Below are positions 10,722-20,341 of a stretch of DNA of 54,264 bases, piece after piece. Source of the DNA: Pseudocitrobacter vendiensis. GTDB taxonomy: Bacteria > Pseudomonadota > Gammaproteobacteria > Enterobacterales > Enterobacteriaceae. The notes beneath the pieces were generated by a model. It did not search any database. It saw only the letters and a list, made by a program, of their open reading frames with translations, and had not been told where the DNA came from. The translations under genes and the position numbers were made by a program. Numbering within the stretch: position 1 is the stretch's first letter; the number at the start of each line of letters is the position of its first letter. The stretch lies in the NCBI RefSeq assembly GCF_943590815.1, contig NZ_CALSBS010000028.1:1-54264 (forward strand), written 5' to 3'.

Positions 10722-11360
10722 TTAGCCGAGGATCTGACGTACAAACGCTTCAATCTCTTTATTCTGGCAATTTTCGAAGAAGCACTGCTGGAAACGCTGA
10801 CCAGAAACGGCGGTTTTCACCAGTTCCGGGTCAATGGCACGCAACGTATCCAGATAATTTTCTTTCACCACCGCCGCTTTAACCTGGTTCAGAATACCCG
10901 CATTACGTACCTGCGGTTCTTTACGCTCTGGCGGATAACCTTCACCATTGCGACCAGTGAACGCTTTTTCAAAGATAAAGCGCACGTTCAGTTCCGCGCC
11001 CCAACCGAACCCTTTGGCGAATGGCAGCGACAGCGCATTACCGTTGTTGATCTGCGCGAACAGGAAGGCATCAGCCGGGTCGATACAGTAGCCGCACACC
11101 ACACCCGGGTGGATATTGAGAGACATCAGCGCGCCCTGACCGGTACCGCAACCCGTTACCACGAAGTCAACCGCTTTGGAATTCAGCAGGATGCTGGCCA
11201 TGATACCCAGGTGAATATAGGTCAGATGATGGTCGTTTTCATCGCTCATACCTACGTTGAAAACCGGGAATCCTTTTTCATCGGCAACCGCTTTTAACTC
11301 GTTATGAATGATGGCGTTTTTGCTGGCCTGGCTGTTTTCCATCATCAATGCAATTTTCAT
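10722..11360 (-). CDS. RpiB/LacA/LacB family sugar-phosphate isomerase-like protein
   Basis: A 212-residue protein. Residues 1-130 match the RpiB/LacAB fold: TGCGTGQG (69-76) corresponds to the CGTG loop with catalytic Cys71, and NNGNALSLP (105-113) to the substrate loop near the active-site histidine/asparagine of RpiB. The usual N-terminal D-H-A-G motif is absent (MENSQASKN instead), and an extension of about 80 residues follows. It therefore belongs to a longer subfamily whose substrate I cannot name; a ketose/aldose phosphate is likely. ATG 11360 follows GAGAGGAAAG. It is a single gene without kinase or sugar transporter beside it. It is absent from this position in E. coli K-12. Confidence 0.82.
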   Translation of the reverse strand: MKIALMMENSQASKNAIIHNELKAVADEKGFPVFNVGMSDENDHHLTYIHLGIMASILLNSKAVDFVVTGCGTGQGALMSLNIHPGVVCGYCIDPADAFLFAQINNGNALSLPFAKGFGWGAELNVRFIFEKAFTGRNGEGYPPERKEPQVRNAGILNQVKAAVVKENYLDTLRAIDPELVKTAVSGQRFQQCFFENCQNKEIEAFVRQILG

Positions 11361-11615
11361 TCTTTCCTCTCCTGAATGCAGCGCGGGCTTCTCCCGCAAG
11401 GGTACGATAACAATGTATGAACCTTACAACCTTGCAAACATACTTTCAAATTTTATGAAAAATGGTTTTAAAAATCACAGCAAGGCTCACATTTTTGCTT
11501 TACGTGGGGGAAAGATCGTCGCCTTAAGAGAGCAAGGTTCTCCTCTTTATTCGGAGGATTGCCCGCCTTTACCTATGTCAGGATAGCGCAATGATAGATT
11601 GCCCTGAGTACCGCC

Positions 11616-11954
11616 ATGAAAATTCTCTTCCCGATTAGCGCTATCGTAATTTTGCTTTCCGCCTGTAGTGTCCACCGACAGGCAGCTATAAGCGAAATGG
11701 ATGCGACCAGCGGTATCGTACGGCTAACTTATGGCCAGGCGATGTTGCAGAATGCGAAAACCGACGACTACGTTGTTAACGGCACCGCGACCAAAGCCTG
11801 CCAGCAAATGGGTTACGCCACCGCCTTTGCCTACGGGCAGCCAATTACCACCTGCGTCAGCAGCAGCGGGCCATTGTGTATTAATGAAAGCGTGACGCTG
11901 CAATATCAGTGCAGAGGTATTGCCGTCACGCCGGTTGCGCCTGCCTGGAATTAA
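11616..11954 (+). CDS. yecR: Lipoprotein YecR
   Basis: A 112-residue protein with a lipoprotein signal: hydrophobic stretch 3-15 and lipobox LSAC ending at Cys17. The rest matches E. coli YecR (SGIVRLTYGQA, GTATKACQQMGYATA). Mature sequence has several cysteines and no further membrane segment, so it is likely anchored in an envelope membrane. In E. coli yecR is a flagellar-regulon gene under FlhDC/FliA, which fits the flagellar genes further on, but I could not pick out a clear FlhDC site. Function unknown. Confidence 0.88.
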   Translation: MKILFPISAIVILLSACSVHRQAAISEMDATSGIVRLTYGQAMLQNAKTDDYVVNGTATKACQQMGYATAFAYGQPITTCVSSSGPLCINESVTLQYQCRGIAVTPVAPAWN

Positions 11955-11960
11955 ATTTTA

Positions 11961-11980
11961 CGCCGGAATACATTCCGGCG
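11961..11980 (+). terminator. Hairpin after yecR
   Basis: CGCCGGAAT pairs with ATTCCGGCG around AC, six bases after the yecR stop. The following ACATTATC is not U-rich, so termination strength is unclear. Confidence 0.5.
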
Positions 11981-12113
11981 ACATTATCATGCCAATGCGT
12001 TTTATTCCCATTCGCATTATTAAATAAAAGTTTTTATTTTTACCTTTTGCAAATAATTTAATAACAACTTATAGTTCCTCCATAATTAATTAACACCTTT
12101 ATGGAGCCTGAAA

Positions 12114-12611
12114 ATGTTAAAAGCGGAAATGATCGAGAAATTAAATCAACAAATGAATCTCGAGCTTTATTCCTCACTGCTTTATCAACAGATGAGCGCC
12201 TGGTGCAGCTTTAATAGCTTTGAGGGCGCCGCTGCGTTTCTGCGCCGCCACGCCCAGGAAGAGATGCAGCACATGCAGCGTCTGTTCGATTACCTGACCG
12301 ATACCGGAAGCCTGCCCTGCATCCACAGTGTCGCTTCGCCGGTGGCGGAATACGCGTCGCTGGACGATCTCTTCCGCGCCACCTACGAGCATGAACAATT
12401 GATCACGTCTAAGATCAATGAGCTGGCGCATGCCGCGATGACTAATCAGGATTACCCAACCTTTAACTTCCTGCAATGGTATGTGGCTGAGCAGCACGAA
12501 GAAGAGAAACTGTTTAAATCTGTAATTGATAAACTGACCCTCGCCGGTAAAAGCGGTGAAGGCCTCTACTTTATTGATAAAGAGCTTTCTACGCTCGATA
12601 CGCAGAATTAA
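12114..12611 (+). CDS. ftnA: Bacterial non-heme ferritin A
   Basis: A 165-residue ferritin that forms the 24-subunit iron-storage shell and oxidises Fe(II) for storage. All ferroxidase ligands of E. coli FtnA are present: Glu17, Glu50, His53, Glu94, Gln127 and Glu130. Length and ends (ELSTLDTQN) equal E. coli. GGAG lies 9 bases before ATG 12114. It is a single gene between yecR and yecH. In E. coli it is induced by iron through Fur acting against H-NS. Confidence 0.97.
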   Translation: MLKAEMIEKLNQQMNLELYSSLLYQQMSAWCSFNSFEGAAAFLRRHAQEEMQHMQRLFDYLTDTGSLPCIHSVASPVAEYASLDDLFRATYEHEQLITSKINELAHAAMTNQDYPTFNFLQWYVAEQHEEEKLFKSVIDKLTLAGKSGEGLYFIDKELSTLDTQN

Positions 12612-12645
12612 TTAACAGGCAGCGGCGTTAATTCGTCGCTGCTGA

Positions 12646-12885
12646 TTAATGTCGACAGATTTTACTTTCCGCCGTTGTGAAGCCCGCGTCCACCGGAATA
12701 AACTTGCCTTTTTTCGCCAGAAAATCCACCAACTCAGCCGCACACATATTCTCTGCCGAACAGGTATGAAAACGCGCATCCTCGCCAAAACGATCTTCAA
12801 TCGCCGCCACCAGACTTTCTGTTGAATAAGACTCACCTGATGCGATCATCATATTCAGTACTTCATGACCGTGAATAGATTCCAT
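12646..12885 (-). CDS. yecH: Small conserved protein YecH
   Basis: A 79-residue protein equal in length to E. coli YecH (DUF2492). It has paired His/Cys positions that look metal-binding: His5, His7, His40, Cys42, Cys77 and His79. No signal peptide or membrane segment. It faces ftnA convergently and is divergent from tyrP. Its function is not known; the metal-site idea is my inference from the residues. Confidence 0.88.
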   Translation of the reverse strand: MESIHGHEVLNMMIASGESYSTESLVAAIEDRFGEDARFHTCSAENMCAAELVDFLAKKGKFIPVDAGFTTAESKICRH

Positions 12886-12968
12886 AATGCCTCCGCTAAA
12901 AGCAGCACAATAACCTGCATTTCACTTACCTGTTTTGCGCTAGCGCAGGCTTTCATTCCCTAACCATT

Positions 12969-13009
12969 TGTAAACTTTTTAATACACACGCTGTAATCGC
13001 GATTTGACG
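12969..13009 (+). promoter_or_regulatory. Tandem TyrR boxes and promoter of tyrP
   Basis: TGTAAA-N6-AATACA at 12969-12986 (strong-type TyrR box, consensus TGTAAA-N6-TTTACA) and TGTAAT-N6-TTGACG at 12992-13009 (weaker box), 23 bases apart. The last six bases also form a -35 element; a weak -10 (TAACCT) lies at 13027-13032. The pair matches the known E. coli tyrP arrangement, with activation by phenylalanine and repression by tyrosine. Confidence 0.7.
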
Positions 13010-13078
13010 AATCGTCTGGATTCACATAACCTGCGCGACATATTTGTGTCGTATATGCGTGCTGTAGCAGAGGAAAGC

Positions 13079-14290
13079 GTGAAGAACCGTACCCTGGGGA
13101 GTATTTTAATCGTAGCAGGCACCACGATTGGTGCAGGGATGCTGGCGATGCCGCTGGCTGCGGCTGGCGTCGGCTTTGGTGTAACGCTGGTGCTGTTAAT
13201 TGGGCTCTGGGCGTTGATGTGCTACACCGCCCTCATGCTGTTGGAAGTGTATCAACACGTGCCTGCCGATACCGGTCTTGGCTCCCTGGCGCAACGTTAT
13301 CTGGGTCGCTATGGTCAGTGGATAACCGGTCTCAGCATGTTATTTTTAATGTACGCCCTGACTGCCGCCTACATTAGCGGCGCGGGTGAACTGCTGGCCT
13401 CCAGTCTCAGCCAGTGGTTCTCGGTGGATATGCCGCCCGCCATTGGCGTACTGCTATTTACAGCAATTGGCGGCACGGTAATTTGTATTGGCACATCGCT
13501 GGTCGACCTTTTTAACCGTTTTCTTTTCAGCGCCAAGATTATCTTTCTGGTGGTGATGCTGGCGCTGCTGCTGCCACACATTCATAAAATCAATTTGTTA
13601 ACCCTGCCGTTGCAGCAGGGTCTGGCGCTGTCGGCCATTCCGGTGATTTTTACCTCATTCGGTTTCCACGGCAGTGTGCCCAGCATTGTGAGCTATATGA
13701 ATGGCGACATTCGCAAGCTACGCCGCGTGTTTATGATAGGCAGTTTCATTCCGCTGGTTGCTTATCTCTTCTGGCAACTGGCGACGCTGGGCAGCATTGA
13801 GTCAGGCGTCTTTGCCGGGTTAATGGCGCAACATACCGGGCTGAACGGTCTGCTGGAAGCCATTCGCGCCGTGGTGGCTTCGGCCCACGTTGAGCTGGCC
13901 GTACACCTGTTTGCCGATCTGGCGCTGGCGACCTCTTTCCTCGGCGTTGCGCTGGGATTGTTTGATTACCTGGCGGATCTATTCCAGCGTCAGAATGGCG
14001 TGCGCGGCCGTCTGCAAACGGGTGGCATCACCTTCCTGCCACCGCTGGCATTCGCCCTTTTCTATCCGCGTGGTTTTGTGATGGCGCTGGGTTATGCGGG
14101 TGTTGCACTGGCGGTGCTGGCACTGATTATCCCGTCACTACTGACGATGCAGAGCCGTAAACATCACCCGCAAGGGGGATATCGTGTCGCTGGCGGCTCC
14201 CCCGCGTTATGGTTCGTGTTTGCCTGTGGCATTGCGGTGATTGCGATTCAGGTAGCGATAGCGGCAAACCTTTTGCCTGCCGTGGGCTAA
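13079..14290 (+). CDS. tyrP: Tyrosine-specific transporter
   Basis: A 403-residue inner-membrane amino-acid permease of the HAAAP family, equal in length to E. coli TyrP, with 11 membrane segments expected. The first segment holds [15 protein letters not shown] (substrate-binding region). The start is a GTG at 13079 (VKNRT..., read as Met) preceded by AGAGGAAAG; upstream in-frame starts to 13004 lie within the TyrR operator and are unlikely. It imports tyrosine by proton symport. Followed by a strong bidirectional terminator shared with yecA. Confidence 0.95.
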   Translation: MKNRTLGSILIVAGTTIGAGMLAMPLAAAGVGFGVTLVLLIGLWALMCYTALMLLEVYQHVPADTGLGSLAQRYLGRYGQWITGLSMLFLMYALTAAYISGAGELLASSLSQWFSVDMPPAIGVLLFTAIGGTVICIGTSLVDLFNRFLFSAKIIFLVVMLALLLPHIHKINLLTLPLQQGLALSAIPVIFTSFGFHGSVPSIVSYMNGDIRKLRRVFMIGSFIPLVAYLFWQLATLGSIESGVFAGLMAQHTGLNGLLEAIRAVVASAHVELAVHLFADLALATSFLGVALGLFDYLADLFQRQNGVRGRLQTGGITFLPPLAFALFYPRGFVMALGYAGVALAVLALIIPSLLTMQSRKHHPQGGYRVAGGSPALWFVFACGIAVIAIQVAIAANLLPAVG

Positions 14291-14292
14291 AA

Positions 14293-14321
14293 AAAATGCC
14301 GGGTAATTTACCCGGCATTTT
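14293..14321. terminator. Bidirectional terminator between tyrP and yecA
   Basis: AATGCCGGGTAA and TTACCCGGCATT pair over 12 bp, flanked by an A-run on the left and a T-run on the right. Confidence 0.9.
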
Positions 14322-14322
14322 T

Positions 14323-14991
14323 TCATTTATTGGCGCAGCACTGTTTGTATTTCTTACCGCTTCCACACGGGCATGGGTCATTGCGACCCACTTTCCCCTC
14401 ATTTCTGACAGGCTGCTGCACGGGCGTCACTTTCGGATGGGCCATCCAGTAACCATGCAGCATCAGCGCCGCCGGGCGAATCTTATCGATACTTGCCAGA
14501 TACTCGTCAGCGGAGAAGTTATCAAGCGCCGCTGCGTTCTCATCATCGCCGTGCAACGCGATAGCATCCAGCTCTTCCTGTAACGCTGGCGGCAAACCAG
14601 ACCAGTCACTTAAGCCCACACCACGCATATAGCCATAGCACCACTCTTCAACAACGGTCAGCTCCTGGCCTTCTTCCTCGCGCGTGCCGAACAGGGGTTC
14701 AAACTGATCGGGATAGTCATTCAGACGCTCGGCGATATCACCCATATGCTGCAGCGTGAGATTGATGAAATGATCACGCTCGCGATCTGCCGACCAGCGC
14801 GGCACGCTATCCGCCCCGCCCCATACGGCCAGCAGCCAGTCTGCAGGTTCAATGTCTTGCGGCGAGGAAAGTATTGCCGTCAGCATGCCGTCCAGTTCGG
14901 AAACATCGAGAATGGATTTATCCGTCGAATGTTTTTCGATGGTCTCATCCAGCCATTCCAGCTCGCTTTCGGTTAAAGGTCCTGTTTTCAT
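14323..14991 (-). CDS. yecA: SEC-C motif protein YecA
   Basis: A 222-residue protein (E. coli YecA 221) with a UPF0149-type N-terminal helical domain and a C-terminal SEC-C zinc motif ([13 protein letters not shown] with a final QCC, about residues 201-217), the same motif found at the end of SecA. In E. coli YecA has been reported to bind SecA and ribosome-associated partners. ATG 14991 begins the conserved MKTGPL; the frame continues upstream to 15087 without family support. Its stop lies in the shared terminator with tyrP. Confidence 0.92.
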   Translation of the reverse strand: MKTGPLTESELEWLDETIEKHSTDKSILDVSELDGMLTAILSSPQDIEPADWLLAVWGGADSVPRWSADRERDHFINLTLQHMGDIAERLNDYPDQFEPLFGTREEEGQELTVVEEWCYGYMRGVGLSDWSGLPPALQEELDAIALHGDDENAAALDNFSADEYLASIDKIRPAALMLHGYWMAHPKVTPVQQPVRNEGKVGRNDPCPCGSGKKYKQCCANK

Positions 14992-15073
14992 TTTTGATCT
15001 CATCACGTTTATAAGGGAGCGTTCAGACAAGTATTGAGGGAGAGCAGGGTAAATGGAAGCAAAGAAAAGCAGA

Positions 15074-15100
15074 TACAAAAAAACCACCCGTAGGTGGTTT
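15074..15100 (-). terminator. Terminator of the tRNA operon
   Basis: On the minus strand AAACCACC-TACG-GGTGGTTT is followed by a run of seven T. It is 42 bases after the 3' end of the leucine tRNA. Confidence 0.88.
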
Positions 15101-15141
15101 CACGACACTGCTTATTGCTTTGATTATTCTTTGCTTTCCCA

Positions 15142-15228
15142 TGGTACCCGGAGTGGGACTTGAACCCACACAGCGCGAACGCCGAGGGATTTTAAATCCC
15201 TTGTGTCTACCGATTCCACCATCCGGGC
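15142..15228 (-). tRNA. leuZ: tRNA-Leu (anticodon UAA)
   Basis: An 87-base class II tRNA, beginning GCCCGGATGG and ending CCGGGTACCA with encoded CCA. The anticodon stem GGGAT/ATCCC holds loop TTTAAAA, giving UAA. It is the last tRNA of the Gly-Cys-Leu cluster. Confidence 0.96.
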
Positions 15229-15240
15229 TCGGGAAGAAAG

Positions 15241-15314
15241 TGGAGGCGCGTTCCGGAGTCGAACCGGACTAGACGGATTTGCAATCCGCTACATAACCGC
15301 TTTGCTAACGCGCC
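15241..15314 (-). tRNA. cysT: tRNA-Cys (anticodon GCA)
   Basis: A 74-base tRNA beginning GGCGCGTTAGC and ending GCGCCTCCA. The anticodon loop reads ATTGCAAAT with GCA. Middle gene of the cluster, 12 bases from leuZ. Confidence 0.96.
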
Positions 15315-15352
15315 TTTAAAACTTAACACCCGCAACTGCCGATGCTTTAATT

Positions 15353-15428
<76 letters not shown>

Positions 15429-15579
15429 ATCATCAAGTTGCTTTGCTAACCACTTGATTTTGCTATCGTCTGGCAATCAGTGCTGCCGTTCGATGCGTTG
15501 CATTCTACTTATCTGACGCACTGAGTCAACGGTATTTTTCGCAACTTTGTGTTGTTTGCTGAAAATTACGCCGAAACGA

Positions 15580-16128
15580 TCACTGTTCAAGCAAATCTGC
15601 ACGCGCAGCGTTCAAATATTGCAGCATTGACCACAGCGTCAGCACCGCCGCAAACAGGAAGAGCACAATACCGGCCCACTCAACCCACTCATTAGGACGC
15701 CACAGCAGCCACGCCAGGGCGGCCATTTGCGCGGTGGTTTTCACTTTGCCGATCCAGGAGACTGCCACGCTACTGCGTTTACCCAGTTCTGCCATCCACT
15801 CACGCAGAGCAGAAATGATGATTTCACGGCCAATCATAATGGCAGCCGGCAACGTCACCCACCACGTGTGATAGTGTTCCACCACCAGCACCATGGCAAT
15901 TGCCACCATCACTTTATCGGCTACCGGGTCAAGGAACGCGCCAAAACGCGTACTCTGGTTCCAACGACGCGCCAGATAGCCATCAAACCAGTCGGTCACG
16001 GCGGCAATACAGAAGATAAGCGCGCAGGCGAATGGCGCCCAGACGAACGGGAGATAAAACGCCAACACAAAGAACGGAATAAGGATGACGCGGAACAGGG
16101 TAAGCAACGTAGGAATATTATATTGCAT
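15580..16128 (-). CDS. pgsA: Phosphatidylglycerophosphate synthase
   Basis: A 182-residue inner-membrane enzyme that transfers glycerol-3-phosphate to CDP-diacylglycerol, the committed step to phosphatidylglycerol and cardiolipin. The CDP-alcohol phosphotransferase motif D-G-2x-A-R-8x-G-3x-D-3x-D is present (DGYLARR... [11 protein letters not shown], about 49-75). Length equals E. coli. It follows uvrC by 54 bases on the same strand and precedes glyW, as in E. coli, where uvrY-uvrC-pgsA-tRNA form one transcriptional unit in part. Confidence 0.96.
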   Translation of the reverse strand: MQYNIPTLLTLFRVILIPFFVLAFYLPFVWAPFACALIFCIAAVTDWFDGYLARRWNQSTRFGAFLDPVADKVMVAIAMVLVVEHYHTWWVTLPAAIMIGREIIISALREWMAELGKRSSVAVSWIGKVKTTAQMAALAWLLWRPNEWVEWAGIVLFLFAAVLTLWSMLQYLNAARADLLEQ

Positions 16129-16182
16129 GCAAGGTAACTATCTGTTGTTAGTAAATATTAGCCCTATGTTGCTACAGAGCCC

Positions 16183-18015
16183 CTAATGTTTCAACGAGTA
16201 GAAGATCTTTTCTGCCAGGCCGTGAGAGATACCCGGAACTTTTGCTATCTCTTCAACGCTGGCGTTCTGCAAACCCTGTAGGCCACCCATGTACTTGAGT
16301 AGCATCTGACGTCGCTTCGGCCCAACGCCTTCGATAGTCTCCAGCGTACTGGTGCTCTTTACTTTAGCGCGTTTTTTACGGTGCCCGGAAATCGCATGAT
16401 CGTGTGATTCGTCACGAATATGCTGGATAACGTGCAGCGCAGGCGAATCTGGCGGTAAGCTAAAGCCCTCGCCTTCCGGTTCGAAGAACAGCGTTTCGAG
16501 CCCGGCTTTACGGTCGCTGCCTTTCGCCACGCCAAGCAGTAAAGGATGGTTTTTATCCCACGCGACATCCAACTCAGCAAAAACGGCTTTTGCCTGGCCC
16601 AGTTGCCCTTTCCCGCCGTCGATGAGTATGACATCCGGGATCTTACTCTCTTCTATATCTTTGCCATAGCGGCGTCGCAGCACCTGATTCATCGCTGCAT
16701 AGTCATCGCCCGGCGTGATCCCGGTAATATTGTAGCGACGATACTCGGCACGCAGCGGCCCGTTCGCATCAAACACCACGCAGGAGGCCACGGTCTGTTC
16801 CCCCATCGTGTGGCTGATATCAAAACATTCCATACGCTTGATCTCGGGCAGCTCCAGTTGCGTCGCCAGCGCTTTCAGGCGCTGATGCACAGTAGACTGT
16901 TGCGAAAGTTTGGTGGTGAGCGCCGTCGCCGCGTTGGTGCGGGCAAGTTTCAGGTAGCGTGCGCGGTCACCTCGCGGTTTGGTTTCAACGTGAATACGTC
17001 GCCCGGCCAGCTCAGATAAGGAATCGGCCAGCAGCGTTTTATCACTGAGCGCAAAGTCGAGCAGGATTTCCCCTGGCAGAGTACGCATCTGACTGCCCTG
17101 GAAGTAGAACTGACCGACGAAAGTTTCCACCACTTCGTCCAGTTCCGTACCGCCGGGCACTTTCGGGAAGTAACTGCGACTGCCCAGCACTTTACCCTGT
17201 CGGATAAAGAGCACATAGACGCAAGCCATTCCTGCCTCAAACGAGACGCCGATAACGTCGAGGTCATCGCCGTTATTCGAGACAAACTGTTTCTCGGTCA
17301 CGCGGCGAACCGCCTGAATCTGGTCACGAATGCGCGCCGCCTCTTCAAACTCCAGCGCCTGGCTGGCTTTTTCCATCCGCGCGATCAGCATGGTCAATAC
17401 CTGATCATCTTTCCCGGCGAGGAACAGGCGCACATAGTCGACCTGCTGCGCGTACTCTTCTTCGCTGACCAGTCCGGCTACGCAGGGCCCAAGGCAGCGG
17501 CCTATCTGGTATTGCAGACAGGGACGCGAGCGATTGCGGTACACGCTATTTTCACACTGACGGATCGGGAAGATTTTTTGCAACAGCGCCAGCGTTTCCC
17601 GCACAGCATAGCCGTTAGGGAACGGGCCAAAATACTCCCCTTTCGCATGCTTCGCGCCACGGTGCATCGCCAGCCGTGGGTGGGTATCGCCGCTCAGGAA
17701 AATAAAGGGATAGGATTTATCATCACGCAGCAGCACGTTGTAACGTGGCTGGTAGAGTTTGATGTAGTTATGCTCCAGCAGCAGCGCTTCGGTTTCCGTA
17801 TGTGTCACGGTCACGTCAATCTGCGCAATTTGCGCCACCAGCGCTTCCGTTTTACGGGAAGAGACCTGGCGACGAAAATAGCTGGAGAGGCGTTTTTTTA
17901 GATCTTTGGCTTTACCAACGTAAATAACGGTGCCGCCGACATCGTACATGCGATAGACGCCGGGCTGGCTGGTGACCGTTTTCAGGAAGGCTTTCGAATC
18001 AAAAACTTCACTCAC
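16183..18015 (-). CDS. uvrC: Excinuclease ABC subunit C
   Basis: The nuclease of UvrABC nucleotide-excision repair, 610 residues as in E. coli. Domains: GIY-YIG at the N-terminus (GVYRMYD... VIYVGKA, about 19-50; 3' incision), UVR coiled-coil motif near 205-240 that binds UvrB, RNase H-like 5' incision domain in the second half ([11 protein letters not shown], with aspartates near 399, 438 and 466), and two helix-hairpin-helix repeats at the end ([14 protein letters not shown]). The start is GTG 18015, overlapping the uvrY stop by 4 bases (GTGA), so the two are coupled. Confidence 0.97.
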   Translation of the reverse strand: MSEVFDSKAFLKTVTSQPGVYRMYDVGGTVIYVGKAKDLKKRLSSYFRRQVSSRKTEALVAQIAQIDVTVTHTETEALLLEHNYIKLYQPRYNVLLRDDKSYPFIFLSGDTHPRLAMHRGAKHAKGEYFGPFPNGYAVRETLALLQKIFPIRQCENSVYRNRSRPCLQYQIGRCLGPCVAGLVSEEEYAQQVDYVRLFLAGKDDQVLTMLIARMEKASQALEFEEAARIRDQIQAVRRVTEKQFVSNNGDDLDVIGVSFEAGMACVYVLFIRQGKVLGSRSYFPKVPGGTELDEVVETFVGQFYFQGSQMRTLPGEILLDFALSDKTLLADSLSELAGRRIHVETKPRGDRARYLKLARTNAATALTTKLSQQSTVHQRLKALATQLELPEIKRMECFDISHTMGEQTVASCVVFDANGPLRAEYRRYNITGITPGDDYAAMNQVLRRRYGKDIEESKIPDVILIDGGKGQLGQAKAVFAELDVAWDKNHPLLLGVAKGSDRKAGLETLFFEPEGEGFSLPPDSPALHVIQHIRDESHDHAISGHRKKRAKVKSTSTLETIEGVGPKRRQMLLKYMGGLQGLQNASVEEIAKVPGISHGLAEKIFYSLKH

Positions 18016-18668
18016 TGACTTGCTAACGACTCCGCATTACACAGACCATGGCGAATTGCCAGGTGAGTCAGCTCCACATCACCGTGAATGTTTAATTTGC
18101 TGAACATTCGATAGCGATAGCTGTTCACCGTTTTGGGACTCAGATTCAACTGCTCTGAGATCTCATTAACTTTCTGGCCTTTAGTGATCATCAGCATAAT
18201 CTGCAATTCGCGTTCAGACAAACTGGCGAATGGCGATTCAGTTTTTTCCGGCTCTATCTGACTCAGTGCCATCTGCTGCGCAATATCGGAAGCGATATAG
18301 CGCTGACCAGAGAAGACAGAGCGGATGGCATTCACCACTTCTTGCGGCGCTGCCCCTTTCGTTAAATAGCCAGCCGCCCCTGCCTGCATAACCCTGGCGG
18401 GAAGCGGATTTTCGGTATGAACGGTTAACATAATCACTTTTGTATCAACCGCAGAGCGCGCAATCTTACGCGTGGCCTCCAGGCCGCCGATGCCCGGCAT
18501 GTTCATATCCATCAGTACAACATCAACGGGATTAGCGCGGCACCACTTCACAGCGTCTTCGCCGCAGTTAACTTCACCGGTGACTCTAATACCCTTTATA
18601 TCTTCGAGAATGCGTCGTATCCCTGCGCGCACCAGTTCGTGGTCATCAACAAGAAGGACGTTGATCAA
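18012..18668 (-). CDS. uvrY: Response regulator UvrY (SirA)
   Basis: A 218-residue NarL/FixJ-type response regulator partnered with sensor kinase BarA. The receiver domain has acidic residues Asp8/Asp9 and phospho-acceptor Asp54 (VLMDMNMPG), with Lys near 104. The C-terminal LuxR helix-turn-helix carries [16 protein letters not shown] and [14 protein letters not shown]. It activates csrB/csrC small RNAs and so controls carbon storage, motility and biofilm genes. It is first in the uvrY-uvrC operon. Confidence 0.97.
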   Translation of the reverse strand: MINVLLVDDHELVRAGIRRILEDIKGIRVTGEVNCGEDAVKWCRANPVDVVLMDMNMPGIGGLEATRKIARSAVDTKVIMLTVHTENPLPARVMQAGAAGYLTKGAAPQEVVNAIRSVFSGQRYIASDIAQQMALSQIEPEKTESPFASLSERELQIMLMITKGQKVNEISEQLNLSPKTVNSYRYRMFSKLNIHGDVELTHLAIRHGLCNAESLASQ

Positions 18669-19121
18669 AGGAATAATCTCCAGAATAGGGATAACGCTAC
18701 TGCCTCTTAATTCACCTCCATAGTACCGGGTTTTATATCAATTTTGAAAGTCTAAAAGTGTCACAGCGTCGATTTTGATCTCGTTTTTGGAAATTAGAAT
18801 GTACATCCGCTGGAAACGTCTTAAAAACAGTGAGATGCAACGCGCACTTTTTACAACTTTCTGCGCAATTTGTCCGAATATGGACAATTTTTCGCAGATG
18901 AGAAATACGCAATATAATATGTAACAATAATTAACGATGAGTGAACCAGATTTAAACATTTTGTGTGCATAATCACTGTTCCGGCCATTTTTAATTATCA
19001 GAAAAGGTGAAAGCGGCGGGTAAAAAACAAGCACTCCTTTTTTTCTACTGGCTTGTGGTATACTTCGCGCCCTTCACTATCCAGTATCGCGCACCAGCGC
19101 AGAAATCATACGAGGCAATAA
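18669..19121. other. 453-base spacer between divergent uvrY and yecF
   Basis: Very AT-rich. It holds the leader of uvrY on the minus strand and the promoter of yecF near 19056-19064. Two overlapping minus-strand frames (18733-18927, 18738-19034) have no ribosome binding site and unlikely composition. No other gene is supported. Confidence 0.5.
19056..19064 (+). promoter_or_regulatory. Extended -10 promoter of yecF
   Basis: TGGTATACT is an extended -10 (TG-n-TATACT) about 58 bases before the yecF ATG. No good -35 stands 17 bases upstream, which extended -10 promoters can tolerate. Confidence 0.55.
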
Positions 19122-19346
19122 ATGAGCACACCTGATTTTTCCACCGCGGAGAATAATCAACACCTGGCGCAGGAGGTATCCTGTCTGAAAGCCATGCTGA
19201 CGCTGATGCTACAGGCCATGGGTCAGGCAGATGCAGGCCGCGTGATTCTCAAAATGGAAAAGCAAATTGCACTGCTGGAAGATGAACACCAGTCTGCTGT
19301 ATTTTCCAGCACCGTTAAGCAAATTAAACAAGCTTACCGCCAGTAA
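19122..19346 (+). CDS. yecF: Small conserved protein YecF
   Basis: A 74-residue cytoplasmic protein matching E. coli YecF (DUF2594) along its whole length: [13 protein letters not shown] and KQIKQAYRQ. It is probably a short helical coiled-coil. Function unknown. It is divergent from uvrY and convergent with sdiA, ending at the sdiA terminator. Confidence 0.9.
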   Translation: MSTPDFSTAENNQHLAQEVSCLKAMLTLMLQAMGQADAGRVILKMEKQIALLEDEHQSAVFSSTVKQIKQAYRQ

Positions 19347-19381
19347 TAAAAAACCGGCTGTAAGCAATGCCTGCAGCCGGT
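19346..19381 (-). terminator. Terminator of sdiA
   Basis: ACCGGCTGTA and TGCAGCCGGT pair (one T-G wobble), followed on the minus strand by TTTTTT. It is 32 bases after the sdiA stop and also lies just after the yecF stop. Confidence 0.85.
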
Positions 19382-19413
19382 CTCCAGTCTGACACGCAGA
19401 ACCTTAAACAGAG

Positions 19414-20136
19414 TCAGATAAGACCAATCGCTACCGCATAACAGGCAATCTGTGTTTTATTGGGCGCGTCAAATTTCTTCTGCATATTCTTTTGGTGAAA
19501 GTTCACCGTATTCTCAGAAATTGACAGAATCATCGAAATCTCCGCCGACGTTTTGCCTTCTGCCGTCCACTGTAGTATTTCCAGTTCACGTTTACTGAAC
19601 TTCATCGTCCTCGGCATGACCATTTCATCTTCTACGCGTAATAGCGCAAGGGAACTCATCTCTAATAACATTTGCAGACGAAGTTCTATTTCATCACTAT
19701 ACGGCCCCGCTTCTGTGGCGTGAGTCCGTGATACCGAAAAGAAACTATGAGCATGATTAGGAAGCATCAGGCATTGTGTCGCGCCGGTGCGCAGACCATG
19801 ATCGCGTGCGGCATCCCACAGCTCCTGGGCTTCACAGAATAACGCGTCATCCCAGCGTAAATGACCAAGACGGAAATTATCCTGCTTCAGCACCGGATCG
19901 ACTGCCAGATAATTCGCTGCTTTGTAATGCGACATCCAGGCGTCAGGATAGGTGGTATAAAGTGAAATTTTAGGTCGCGTGAATGGTACCGGATGGCGCA
20001 CGCACAGCGAGAAGAAGTCATATTCAAGGCGTTCGGTTTGCTGCTGCAGAAGCGTATAAATTTGGTCGCTGGTCGATGCGGATTGAAAACGGTGGAGCAT
20101 CTCCCGCCGCCAACTGAAAAAGTCACTGTCCCTCAT
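19414..20136 (-). CDS. sdiA: LuxR-type quorum-sensing regulator SdiA
   Basis: A 240-residue LuxR-family regulator that senses acyl-homoserine lactones made by other species. The N-terminal autoinducer domain includes EYDFFSLCVRHPVPFTRP, and Trp/Tyr/Asp residues of the ligand pocket follow (W67 region, VDPVL). The C-terminal LuxR domain reads FSKRELEILQWTAEGKTS and ISENTVNFHQKN. The DNA-binding half is almost unchanged from E. coli, while the ligand domain is more diverged. No luxI-type synthase lies in the window, consistent with an eavesdropping receptor. Confidence 0.95.
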   Translation of the reverse strand: MRDSDFFSWRREMLHRFQSASTSDQIYTLLQQQTERLEYDFFSLCVRHPVPFTRPKISLYTTYPDAWMSHYKAANYLAVDPVLKQDNFRLGHLRWDDALFCEAQELWDAARDHGLRTGATQCLMLPNHAHSFFSVSRTHATEAGPYSDEIELRLQMLLEMSSLALLRVEDEMVMPRTMKFSKRELEILQWTAEGKTSAEISMILSISENTVNFHQKNMQKKFDAPNKTQIACYAVAIGLI

Positions 20137-20297
20137 AACGAACGAGAAAGCCTCTTATTGAGAATTGTTTTTATCAATACAGAAAACTAACACATAAACA
20201 GTGCTTATATGTATAAAATATTACATTCCCGCAAAATTAACTTAATTTTCGACTGCCGGGCGGAGATATGTCAGGGAAGTCTGCGGGAGGGCGAGGC

Positions 20298-20332
20298 AAT
20301 TACCGTCCTGATTTTGGTTAAGGACGGTAATT
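20298..20332 (-). terminator. Hairpin after tcyN
   Basis: AATTACCGTCCT and AGGACGGTAATT pair perfectly over 12 bp with an 11-base loop, 9 bases after the tcyN stop. No U-tract follows, so it may stabilise the 3' end rather than stop transcription. Confidence 0.55.
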
Positions 20333-20341
20333 GATTGCGGC

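Noticed and set aside
11413-11586. A 57-codon plus-strand frame between the isomerase gene and yecR
   Set aside because: No ribosome binding site before its ATG, no recognisable domain, and it lies in the promoter region of the divergent isomerase gene.
18733-19034. Two overlapping minus-strand frames upstream of uvrY
   Set aside because: AT-rich leader sequence, no ribosome binding sites and no family resemblance.
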